NCBI RefSeq assembly: GCF_938036805.1
Contig: NZ_CALHWC010000197.1
Location: 1 to 12,526, forward strand
Length of the DNA stretch: 12,526 bases
Origin: an uncultured Streptococcus sp.
Lineage (GTDB): Bacteria; Bacillota; Bacilli; Lactobacillales; Streptococcaceae
Reading direction: 5' to 3'
Shown: positions 1 to 5,457 of the stretch, one piece after another
How the letters are laid out: each line of letters starts with the position of its first letter
Numbering within the stretch: position 1 is the stretch's first letter
Translations under genes and position numbers: made by a program
The notes under the pieces: model-generated
What the model saw: only the letters and a program-made list of their open reading frames with translations
Database searches by the model: none
Told to the model about the DNA's origin: nothing

Positions 1-82
1 GATAGACCCAGATGGCATAGAAAACTGGCAAGAGCATGACGCCAAGCGCCCATCCTAATTCTTGTAAACTATTTTTTTTCAT
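1..82 (-). CDS. Partial small membrane protein, possibly SdpI/DUF1648-like (5' end only)
   Basis: Only the first 27 codons are inside the window. They begin MKKNSLQELGWALGV and continue into a hydrophobic run with MLLPVFYAIWVY, which looks like the start of a first membrane helix. A near-perfect AGGAGG ribosome binding site lies 9 nt before the ATG. The start overlaps the last 14 nt of the ArsR-type repressor gene, so the two are almost certainly co-translated. ArsR-type repressors without metal ligands are often paired with SdpI-like or DUF1648 membrane proteins, whose first helix has a similar 'LP..Y..W' pattern. The family assignment is therefore a context-based guess; the existence of the gene is well supported. 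Confidence 0.6.
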   Translation of the reverse strand, partial: MKKNSLQELGWALGVMLLPVFYAIWVY

Positions 83-350
83 TTTCGTTTCCTCCTCCAA
101 GAGATTGAAACCAGACAAGAATTTCTTCAAAAACAGTGATATCTAAGCTGTAATAAATAAAGTTCTTCTGCTTTTCTTCTACGAGTAGACCGGCTTTCTT
201 TAGCTGAGAGAGGTGGTAGGATACCGTCGCAGGCGTCAGCTCAAAAGCTTGGGCAATTTCCCCTGCAGACTTCGGACCATGCTTGAGCATTTCCAGAATC
301 CCCCTCCGAACTGGGTCAGCTAGAGCTTTAAGCGTTTGACTGATCCCCAT
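69..350 (-). CDS. ArsR/SdpR-family winged-helix transcriptional repressor
   Basis: This 93-residue protein has the ArsR-type winged helix-turn-helix layout. An N-terminal helix carries the family signature ALADPVRRGILEML (residues 9-22), a helix-turn-helix spans about 27-55 with recognition helix TPATVSYHLSQLKKAGL, and a beta wing covers about 56-69. It has no cysteine at all, so it is not a classical ArsR/SmtB metal sensor. It fits the SdpR-like group that represses its own operon and is relieved by a membrane partner. The start has an AAAGG ribosome binding site 7 nt upstream. The start overlaps the end of the YhfC-like gene by 23 nt and the end overlaps the next membrane gene by 14 nt, giving a tight three-gene operon. 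Autoregulation through the inverted repeats around the operon promoter is inferred. Confidence 0.9.
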   Translation of the reverse strand: MGISQTLKALADPVRRGILEMLKHGPKSAGEIAQAFELTPATVSYHLSQLKKAGLLVEEKQKNFIYYSLDITVFEEILVWFQSLGGGNENEKK

Positions 351-1116
351 GATTAGACCTTTCTTTCAGGTAAACTTTCAAGATTTTCTTGGTCAGAAAG
401 ACTAGTGCCACTACTTCTACCAAGAGCAGAGCTTCAACTGCAAGTGGCGGAAGAAAGCCTACCTGAGCCAGAGAAGGCGCTAAGTCAATCAGGGCGTGAA
501 GTCCCAGCGCAGCTAAAAAATACACTGGAGCCTTCTCCTTGACCGCCTTCCAAACCCAGAAGGTCAGCAAGATTTGGATAAGAATAGCCAAGATCCGCTC
601 AAGAGCCAAAAGATAGATGCTGCCAGCACTCATGTAACGGACATTGTCAATAACTGCTTGAGGAATTTGAGCCAGCATCTGAGCATTCCCCTGAGTCACT
701 ACTTGAGCTATAACCCAAAGGTTTAAGAGACTGACAATACCAACAAACAAAGCCTCAATACCACCATGCCCCAAGCCATAGGCCACACCATCCCCAAAGG
801 TCAGTGGACGCTTCTTTTGCAGCCAGTAAAAGATGACCCAGCGACCTGTTTCTTCAAAAATAGCTGCCGCAGCAACAGTATAAAGAACGTATAGCCAAGG
901 ATTTTCCATCCGCAAAGCAATAGTCCCATCAGCCTGAGGCTGTAAAACGATACGATGCAAGATATTTTCCAGAACCTGACTAGACAGATAAAAGCCAACT
1001 CCCCCTAAAAGGAAAACTAGCAGAGAAATGTGCTTGGTCTTTTTAAAATAAACCAAAGGAACAAGGACTGCCCCTAAAATCAGCAGCATAGCAATCAAGA
1101 TATGAATGGAAATCAT
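328..1116 (-). CDS. YhfC-family (CPBP-like) intramembrane metalloprotease
   Basis: This is a polytopic membrane protein of 262 residues with roughly seven to eight hydrophobic segments. It shows the three conserved motifs of the YhfC/CPBP glutamic-type intramembrane protease superfamily: FEETGRW (87-93), GHGGIEAL (116-123) and LHALID (206-211). The paired glutamates and the two histidines are the expected active-site residues. I chose the ATG at 1116 because it has an AGGAG site 7 nt upstream. The longer reading frame from 1164 would start inside the -10 box of the promoter, so it cannot be the start for that transcript. The gene runs into the ArsR-type repressor with a 23-nt overlap. The substrate is unknown. 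Bacterial CPBP-type proteins are often linked to bacteriocin immunity or peptide processing, but nothing here proves that role. Confidence 0.85.
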   Translation of the reverse strand: MISIHILIAMLLILGAVLVPLVYFKKTKHISLLVFLLGGVGFYLSSQVLENILHRIVLQPQADGTIALRMENPWLYVLYTVAAAAIFEETGRWVIFYWLQKKRPLTFGDGVAYGLGHGGIEALFVGIVSLLNLWVIAQVVTQGNAQMLAQIPQAVIDNVRYMSAGSIYLLALERILAILIQILLTFWVWKAVKEKAPVYFLAALGLHALIDLAPSLAQVGFLPPLAVEALLLVEVVALVFLTKKILKVYLKERSNHGDQSNA

Positions 1117-1134
1117 TGTTTTTCTCCTGAACTG

Positions 1135-1192
1135 TTTAGATTTTTTTCTAAATAGATTATACATCTTTCCTTTCTTTATGTCAAATCTATTT
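1135..1192 (-). promoter_or_regulatory. Candidate repressor operators: inverted repeats around the promoter
   Basis: Two symmetric elements overlap or flank the promoter. One is an 18-nt palindrome at 1135-1152 (TTTAGA, six A, TCTAAA on the minus strand) just downstream of the -10. The other is a 9-nt inverted repeat (AAATAGATT and AATCTATTT, at 1184-1192 and 1150-1158) whose arms lie on the outer edges of the -35 and -10 boxes. Further TCTAAA-like half-sites occur at about 1202-1207 and 1218. This is what an operator for the ArsR/SdpR-type product of the operon could look like. Binding is inferred. Confidence 0.55.
1156..1184 (-). promoter_or_regulatory. Consensus sigma-A promoter of the YhfC-ArsR operon
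   Basis: On the minus strand a perfect -35 TTGACA (1184-1179) is separated by 17 nt from a perfect -10 TATAAT (1161-1156). Such a strong promoter normally implies a repressor, and the second gene of the operon encodes one. The -10 lies inside the longer YhfC reading frame, which supports the downstream start at 1116. Confidence 0.9.
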
Positions 1193-1242
1193 CGAATTTT
1201 TTCTAAACAACGTTCAATCTAAAAATCATCAAGCTCCACTGC

Positions 1243-1286
1243 AATAAAAACCAAAAATACGCCCAGATTTTTATCTAAGGCGTATT
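1243..1286 (-). terminator. Rho-independent terminator after the hydrolase remnant
   Basis: On the minus strand an 8-bp stem (AATACGCC, loop, GGCGTATT; arms 1279-1286 and 1256-1263) is followed by a T-rich tract (TTTTTGGTTTTTATT). It lies just after the stop codon of the broken hydrolase copy. No such hairpin follows the intact hydrolase gene at 5458, so this is probably the original hydrolase terminator, now serving the whole T7SS island. Confidence 0.8.
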
Positions 1287-1293
1287 TATTAGA

Positions 1294-1728
1294 TTAGTTC
1301 ATATTAACCCGGTGCCACTCATTGATGATATAGGCAATTTGACCGACCTGATCAATACCAACTCCACTAATCTCCTCACTGGCTTCTGTGCTGCCACCTA
1401 GATAGGCTGTATAAAGTGCCACAATATAGGGCTTCTCCTCCATAACAATAGCATCAACATTGAGCGCCTCACAAACATAACCAGGCTTTTGATAGATAGT
1501 AATGTCGCGCAGATAGCGCTTATAATACTCACCTGGGAAGGATTCGCCAATATAGTAAAGGATGTCCTTGTACTTATCCTGATTTTTTGATAAATACTTA
1601 AGAACTTGAATATAGTAGTCCGTCGTGGTCTTATTATTTCTCCCGGCTGATCGTCTTAATATCAGCCTTGGACTGACCGTAGCGACTGAACATATCATAG
1701 GCCTTTTCCATCCCGTCAGCTTTAATCT
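1294..1728 (-). pseudogene. Broken second copy of the 3' part of the serine hydrolase gene
   Basis: This stretch encodes the last ~140 residues of the serine hydrolase found intact at 5458-6510. Reading starts at the equivalent of residue 213 (ADGMEKAYDMFSRYGQSK against GGMDKAYSMFGRYGRSK). One extra A at about 1650 (GAGAAATAATAAG where GAGAATAATAAG would keep frame) shifts the frame. After it the copy runs in frame from NNKTTTDYYIQVL to the shared C-terminal end INEWHRVNMN. It keeps the KPG motif but has no signal anchor, SxxK or SxN, so it cannot be an active enzyme. Homology begins within a few bases of the stop codon of the last T7SS partner gene. The 3'-most part is nearly identical to the intact copy, including a 95-nt perfect match, while the upstream part differs more. 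It is followed by a terminator. Confidence 0.88.
1294..1728 (-). repeat. Direct repeat (copy 1) of the hydrolase 3' end flanking the T7SS island
   Basis: This copy pairs with 5458-~5885 in the same orientation. Bases 1370-1464 are identical to 5534-5628 (95 nt), and similarity continues on both sides at lower level. The two copies bracket the immunity-toxin-partner genes. Homologous exchange between them would delete about 4.2 kb. If the crossover fell on the 3' side of the frameshift, it would leave one intact hydrolase gene next to its terminator. Confidence 0.85.
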
Positions 1729-2021
1729 ATAAAACACTCCAATTTCTTGGTTGTTCTAGCAACCTTATCTTTAACTGCCTGCGACCACTTTCCTTGCATC
1801 TTGGAATCCATATCAGAAAGTGCCAAAGCTATATCTGAACGAACTTCTTCAGAGAAAGATTTTATCTTTTGCTGGAGTAATTGGCGATTCTGAGTTTGTC
1901 TCGCAATACCAGCCTGCCCTATGAACCCAACATTCCACTTTTGTAACATTTTTTCATATTGAAGAAAAGAATCATCGTATCCTCTCGTTGAATGATCTAA
2001 TAAATCTGTTGTAACAATCAT
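1722..2021 (-). CDS. Small helical T7SS partner protein of the lipase toxin (second partner)
   Basis: This 99-residue protein is predicted to be mostly alpha-helical. It has a WxxG-type turn (WNVG, residues 29-32) between an N-terminal helix and a longer glutamine- and charge-rich helical segment (about 43-95). Its size and helix-turn-helix hairpin shape are those of WXG100-like partners that bind the targeting domain of LXG-type T7SS effectors. Its start overlaps the stop of the upstream partner gene as ATGA, with an AAAGGAG ribosome binding site. I infer that it joins the toxin C-terminal domain and the first partner in a pre-secretion complex, like the two small partners of S. aureus TslA. 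I do not assign a DUF number. The end (KKLECFID) sits right against hydrolase-derived sequence, so the last residues might have been altered by the junction. Confidence 0.7.
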   Translation of the reverse strand: MIVTTDLLDHSTRGYDDSFLQYEKMLQKWNVGFIGQAGIARQTQNRQLLQQKIKSFSEEVRSDIALALSDMDSKMQGKWSQAVKDKVARTTKKLECFID

Positions 2022-2386
2022 TGATTTCTCCTTTGCAAATGGTGCATTTGTTCTTCATTATCATCCAAATTTCGTTGATATTGACGCTTATGTTCTGAAA
2101 ATTCTTCCATTAAATCTGATCGCTTTTGATTGATAAAGCATTGAACCTGCTCACTACTTTCCTGATATTCCTGACAAACCTGCCCTAATAAAATAGAATC
2201 TGGTTCAAAAACATTCAAAGCAAGGCGAAGCTGATTCATGTTTTCTTCAAACATATTACGATAAAGATAATCCGCTCTTTCTAAGTCTTCTTCTCGTCTA
2301 TCATAATCCTGCTTATATTCCTTGAAATCTTCTTCGATCTTTGCACGTTGATTCCGCAAGTTGCCCATTATCTCATCAAATCCCAT
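2018..2386 (-). CDS. Small coiled-coil T7SS partner protein of the lipase toxin (first partner)
   Basis: This 122-residue protein is very rich in charged residues, Q and Y. It looks like an antiparallel helical hairpin: helix one at about 9-57, a turn near NVFEPDS (58-64), and helix two at about 66-118. It has no signal peptide or membrane segment. The chosen start has an AAAGGA site 9 nt upstream and overlaps the toxin end by 19 nt. A second in-frame ATG at 2368 overlaps the toxin stop as TAATG and is a possible alternative start. Position directly behind a T7SS lipase and the helical hairpin form match the small partner or chaperone proteins of LXG-type effectors (the DUF3958/DUF3130-like class, assigned from memory). 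The function is inferred from context. Confidence 0.7.
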   Translation of the reverse strand: MGFDEIMGNLRNQRAKIEEDFKEYKQDYDRREEDLERADYLYRNMFEENMNQLRLALNVFEPDSILLGQVCQEYQESSEQVQCFINQKRSDLMEEFSEHKRQYQRNLDDNEEQMHHLQRRNQ

Positions 2387-3621
2387 TGTTTAAAATCCTT
2401 TGCCAATTCTTGATCGGTATCCAGCTGTTTCTGGATACCTGAGCGTATTTTCTGAGCGATTGTTTCAAATTCTCGCTTGAGATCGTAAGCTAGTACTTTC
2501 TTTTCACGATAATGTTGAAAATCCGACACGCTAATGCTTTCTCTTGTCACACCGACAGCTGATAAAGCTGAATAGATTTCAGATTCACTCAATTTGGGAC
2601 CCGCAGTATAAGCCTGGCGGACGATTAGATTCCAAAGATCTTCGGCTTCTTGAATGGCATCATCATACAGACTAATCAGCAAGTCCAATCCTTTTGTTGC
2701 AATATTTTCAATGGCGGAAGCAGTAACTAAGGCCTGCTCACTATCCAAGTATATTTGTTCGCCTCTAGAAAGTCCATCTGCTTTTAGACGGTTCCGCAAC
2801 TCCACCAATGAAGCCAATTCCGTGTCTAAAGACTGCAAACTATTTTTAGCCGTCTCCAAATAATTAAGGCGCTGAGCAGTAATCACTACTCGGCCATGCT
2901 CATCAATCACTTGGCCCTGCTCATTAAACTGCCAATCGAAAATTTTATGACTGGAGCCAAAAACCCAATAGATCGTCCCAAAACCATCTCTGCCCTGTAC
3001 TCCTTCCAAGTTTCCATCTTGATATTGAACGACATCATCTTGAGCATGACGATAATTTTTAAATAGATGAGTGTTGCGCTTAAGGTATTTTTTCTCATCT
3101 TCACTTAAAGTATCGTAACTAAACCAGCCATTAAAAACGGTTGTTGGAATATGGTATTTTGCGCCTAGCTTTATCATATAAGCACCTTGTGAATAGCCAG
3201 TCAGTTGTGTCACATGATAGTTTTTTCTAACTTCCTGAAGAAATTCATCTGCAACCGCTAATTGTGGTGAACTTAATTCAGGATTGATACTGGTAATCGC
3301 ACCTTTCAAATCATTCACATCCGTTGGTGTCGTACCTGCAGCTACCACTGCCACACTGTTTGTATCTACCTGACCATTGACAATCGGCGCAACAGCCATA
3401 CCCTGGAAACCAGTTGCAGGGTCATTTTTGACAGAAAGAATCTTAAATCTTTGACCATCAGACGTTCTATATATGTTTGTTTCTCCTGCTTTTATCTGAT
3501 CATCGGATTTATCAGTTATAATATCATGCTCTTTACTTTGTGCTAAATTTGGATCAACACTATAAACAGCCTCTTCTTGATTCAGTCCATTTAATTGTTC
3601 ATCTGTATAAGTATATGTCAT
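2368..3621 (-). CDS. T7SS lipase toxin with reverse domain order (TslA-like)
   Basis: The 417-residue protein has no signal peptide. The N-terminal half is an alpha/beta-hydrolase: a strand-rich lead-in (about 57-98, SVKNDPATGFQGMAVAP), then the nucleophile elbow GYSQG with Ser144, a likely catalytic Asp195 or Asp196 (HAQDDV) and a likely His225 (GSSHKIFDW). Residues ~248-417 are long helices without enzyme motifs and end in KQWDLMR. This order, toxin first and helical targeting domain last, is that of the S. aureus T7SS lipase TslA and the opposite of usual LXG toxins. The start is coupled as ATGA to immunity-like gene 1, and two small helical partner genes follow. I infer a phospholipase or lipase effector aimed at competitor membranes. 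No T7SS core genes (EssC, EsxA) are in the window, so secretion would depend on a machine encoded elsewhere. Confidence 0.78.
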   Translation of the reverse strand: MTYTYTDEQLNGLNQEEAVYSVDPNLAQSKEHDIITDKSDDQIKAGETNIYRTSDGQRFKILSVKNDPATGFQGMAVAPIVNGQVDTNSVAVVAAGTTPTDVNDLKGAITSINPELSSPQLAVADEFLQEVRKNYHVTQLTGYSQGAYMIKLGAKYHIPTTVFNGWFSYDTLSEDEKKYLKRNTHLFKNYRHAQDDVVQYQDGNLEGVQGRDGFGTIYWVFGSSHKIFDWQFNEQGQVIDEHGRVVITAQRLNYLETAKNSLQSLDTELASLVELRNRLKADGLSRGEQIYLDSEQALVTASAIENIATKGLDLLISLYDDAIQEAEDLWNLIVRQAYTAGPKLSESEIYSALSAVGVTRESISVSDFQHYREKKVLAYDLKREFETIAQKIRSGIQKQLDTDQELAKDFKQWDLMR

Positions 3622-4034
3622 TTTATTTCCCCTTTAGAACCATCTGAGAACACAATTAAAATTTTATAACTAGTAATCCCTTTTTGAGAATCTAAATAGT
3701 TCCACTTTTTCTCGGCTTCTTTACCACCAATTGAACCACCATAATTTGTTTTCAAATGCAAAGCATGGATTGTGCTATATTCAACCTCTTCTCCGTCATT
3801 AAAATTTAATTTCACACGGACATACCATCCACCAGGTTTATCAGAATAACTTGGATTACTAAACTGAATCTCTTTAATATCTTTATAGCTATTTTTCAGC
3901 GCTTTAGCCAAACTCATCTCATATTCACGATTGCGCTTTAGCTCTGCTTGATGATTACAATAGCTAACCACACCAAAAATCAAGAAACCAGACAACACCA
4001 CACCTAAAACACTCATAAGAATTCGCTTCTTCAT
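3618..4034 (-). CDS. Membrane-anchored immunity-like protein 1 (cognate to intact lipase)
   Basis: This is a 138-residue protein with a basic N-terminus (MKKR), one membrane helix (about residues 4-23) and an outside soluble domain. I chose the ATG at 4034 because AGGTGG lies 5 nt upstream; the GTG three codons earlier has no ribosome binding site. It contains the block shared with its two paralogues (SLAKALKNSYKDIKEIQFS, PGGWYV) and a private C-terminal half. A cysteine follows the membrane segment (VVSYCN), but the residue before it is Y, which does not fit a lipobox. The stop overlaps the lipase start as ATGA. By analogy with TslA/TilA I infer that it protects the producer from the lipase at the outer face of the membrane, though it appears to be membrane-anchored and not a lipoprotein. 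Confidence 0.72.
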   Translation of the reverse strand: MKKRILMSVLGVVLSGFLIFGVVSYCNHQAELKRNREYEMSLAKALKNSYKDIKEIQFSNPSYSDKPGGWYVRVKLNFNDGEEVEYSTIHALHLKTNYGGSIGGKEAEKKWNYLDSQKGITSYKILIVFSDGSKGEIK

Positions 4035-4047
4035 TGCAACCACCTCT
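3820..4047 (-). repeat. Immunity-gene 5' repeat, copy 1
   Basis: About 228 bp covering the ribosome binding site, anchor and conserved front half of immunity-like gene 1. It is closely similar to 4386-4614 and 5191-5418, all in the same orientation. Similarity falls off sharply past the PGGWYV codons. The pattern suggests module duplication followed by divergence or exchange of the 3' half. Confidence 0.85.
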
Positions 4048-4052
4048 CTTTT

Positions 4053-4187
4053 TTACTTTAAGCAAAAAATGAATTCTACATTCATTTTACCATACTTACT
4101 TTTTAAAGCCACATCAGGATTAACACTATAAACATACCCTTCCTGATTTAAAACATTTAACTCCTTATCAGTGTAATCATATGTCAT
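4053..4187 (-). pseudogene. Truncated lipase-toxin start (remnant B, 44 codons)
   Basis: The ATG overlaps the stop of immunity-like gene 2 as ATGA, exactly as the intact lipase does behind gene 1. The first 27 codons (MTYDYTDKELNVLNQEG, then VYSVNPDVA) match the intact toxin start MTYTYTDEQLNGLNQEE and VYSVDPNLA. Sequence then departs into 17 unrelated codons (LKSKYGKMNVEF...) and stops. Nothing of the catalytic domain remains. I read it as the leftover of a second toxin gene that was deleted while its immunity gene was kept. Confidence 0.8.
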
Positions 4188-4600
4188 TTAAGTATCTCCT
4201 TATCTTTAGTAGAATAGACAATTATAACTTGCGAATCAGTAGATCCTTCTTTTGAAGACAATTTTTCATAATACTTCATATGGTTTTTCCCTCCAAATAT
4301 TGCATTATGATTCATTGTTTCATTCAAAGAATGTATCGTTTCATACTGTAATCTTGTTCCATCAGAAAAAGTCAATTGAACATGAACATACCATCCACCA
4401 GGCTTATCAGAATAACTTGGATCACTAAATTGAATTTCTTTAATATCTTTATAGCTATTTTTTAATGCTTTCGCTAAACTCGTCTCATATTCACGATTGC
4501 GTTTTAGTTCTGTTTGATGATTACAATAGCTAACCACACCAAAAATCAAGAAACCAGACAACAGCACACCTAAAACACTTATCAGTATTCGCTTCTTCAT
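4184..4600 (-). CDS. Membrane-anchored immunity-like protein 2 (orphan)
   Basis: The 138-residue paralogue of protein 1 keeps nearly the same N-terminal anchor and front half (SLAKALKNSYKDIKEIQFS, PGGWYVHVQL). From about residue 81 on (RLQYETIHSLNETMN and after) it is different, keeping only the H and GG landmarks. I chose the ATG at 4600, which has AGGTGG 5 nt upstream. A single Cys sits after the anchor (SYCNHQ) without a lipobox. Its stop overlaps a truncated toxin start as ATGA, so its cognate lipase is gone. It could be an orphan immunity gene giving protection against sibling strains that carry a different lipase variant. This function is inferred. Confidence 0.68.
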   Translation of the reverse strand: MKKRILISVLGVLLSGFLIFGVVSYCNHQTELKRNREYETSLAKALKNSYKDIKEIQFSDPSYSDKPGGWYVHVQLTFSDGTRLQYETIHSLNETMNHNAIFGGKNHMKYYEKLSSKEGSTDSQVIIVYSTKDKEILK

Positions 4601-4614
4601 TGCAACCACCTCTC
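4386..4614 (-). repeat. Immunity-gene 5' repeat, copy 2
   Basis: Second copy of the ~228-bp conserved block described for 3820-4047. It includes the same GAGAGGTGGTTGCAATG start region. Confidence 0.85.
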
Positions 4615-4684
4615 ATTTTCACTTTAAGCAAAAAATAAATTCTATATGTTTTTACCATATTTACTTTTTCCTTAAAACAAAAAT
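4612..4684 (-). repeat. Spacer repeat between toxin remnant and next immunity gene
   Basis: The stretch just upstream of immunity gene 2 resembles the one upstream of gene 1 (about 4045-4105). Both contain a run close to CTTTAAGCAAAAAAT on the plus strand, then an AT-rich piece with TTTTACCATA and TTACTTTTT. The shared spacer follows each toxin remnant, so the duplicated unit is toxin start, spacer and immunity gene. It does not occur before gene 3. I see no coding content or convincing promoter in it. Confidence 0.65.
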
Positions 4685-4992
4685 CAAATCATTCACATCC
4701 GTTGGCGTCGCACCTGCAGCTACCACTGCCACACTGTTTGTATCTATCTGACCATTAACAGTTGGAGCAACTGCCATACCCTGAAAACCAGTTGCAGGGT
4801 CATTTTTGACAGAGACAATACGGAAATCTTGATTTCCAATAGCTATTGTATTTTTCTCATCATCAGCCAACTCATTATCCTTCTTAGAAGTTATAATTTC
4901 ATGCCCATTGGTCTTAGCTAAATTCGGATCAACGCTATAAACATTTTTTTCTTGATTAAACCCATTTATTTATCAGAATAATTATATATCAT
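4661..4992 (-). pseudogene. Truncated and frameshifted lipase-toxin start (remnant A)
   Basis: The ATG at 4992 overlaps the stop of immunity-like gene 3 as ATGA. After MIYNYSDK a one-base deletion brings a stop. In the shifted frame the toxin reading resumes (NGFNQEKNVYSVDPNLA, then residues matching toxin positions ~57-105 almost exactly, through TDVNDL). Homology ends at about 4685, before the GYSQG nucleophile, and the frame stops after IFVLRKK. A 69-codon open stretch (4661-4870) is left in the middle but is not expected to make a working protein. It is a remnant of a third lipase gene next to its surviving immunity gene. Confidence 0.85.
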
Positions 4993-5405
4993 TTCAAAAT
5001 CATCTCCTCTTTTACTGAATAGATTACTTTAATTTCACCTTCTGTATGACCAACTCTAGATCGCAAATTGGCCATATTTTCATTGTAAGTAGGTCCCCCA
5101 AATGAAGCATTATGATTACTAACATCATCTAAATAATGAGCCGCCCCATATTTTAATTTTGTTCCATCAGCAAAGGTCAACTGAACATGAACATACCATC
5201 CACCAGGCTTTTCAGAATAACTTGGATCACTAAATTGAATTTCTTTAATATCTTTATAGCTATTTTTCAATGCTTTCGCTAAACTCGTCTCATATTCACG
5301 ATTGCGCTTTAGTTCTGTTTGATAATTAAAATAGCTAACCGCGCCAAAAATCAAGAAACCAGACAACACCACACCTAAAACACTCATAAGAATTCGCTTC
5401 TGCAT
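4989..5405 (-). CDS. Membrane-anchored immunity-like protein 3 (orphan)
   Basis: This 138-residue paralogue of the other two has the same basic N-terminus, membrane helix and front half. In place of the Cys after the anchor it has Phe (VSYFNYQ), which argues that none of the three is a lipoprotein. The C-terminal half (KLKYGAAHYLDDVSNHN and after) is its own. I chose the ATG at 5405, with AGGTGG 5 nt upstream, over an earlier GTG. It is the first gene of the island, about 52 nt behind the intact serine hydrolase with no terminator between, so it may be read from the hydrolase promoter. A frameshifted toxin start follows, overlapping as ATGA. Immunity function is inferred from its twin beside the intact lipase. 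Confidence 0.68.
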   Translation of the reverse strand: MQKRILMSVLGVVLSGFLIFGAVSYFNYQTELKRNREYETSLAKALKNSYKDIKEIQFSDPSYSEKPGGWYVHVQLTFADGTKLKYGAAHYLDDVSNHNASFGGPTYNENMANLRSRVGHTEGEIKVIYSVKEEMILK

Positions 5406-5418
5406 TGCAACCACCTCT
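5191..5418 (-). repeat. Immunity-gene 5' repeat, copy 3
   Basis: Third copy of the ~228-bp conserved block, the most distal from the intact lipase. It carries the Cys-to-Phe change. Confidence 0.85.
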
Positions 5419-5457
5419 CATTTTTATTCAAATCAATTATTAAATAAATAACTTGTC

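Noticed and set aside
69..350. Metal-sensing ArsR repressor
   Set aside because: The protein has no cysteine and no ELCVCDL-type metal-binding motif.
1117..1164. A longer YhfC start 16 codons upstream (MYNLFRKKSK)
   Set aside because: Its ATG lies directly against the -10 box TATAAT of the operon promoter, and the downstream ATG has a much better ribosome binding site.
1294..1737. A separate 147-residue gene in the hydrolase remnant
   Set aside because: The first ~30 residues are an out-of-frame reading of hydrolase sequence, the frameshift is visible against the intact copy, and there is no ribosome binding site or catalytic Ser.
1722..5405. A complete type VII secretion system
   Set aside because: No EssC ATPase, EsxA or other core component is encoded in the window; only effector, partner and immunity-type genes are present.
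3820..5418. CRISPR or other short-repeat array
   Set aside because: The three repeats are ~228 bp of coding sequence from paralogous genes, not short repeats with unique spacers.
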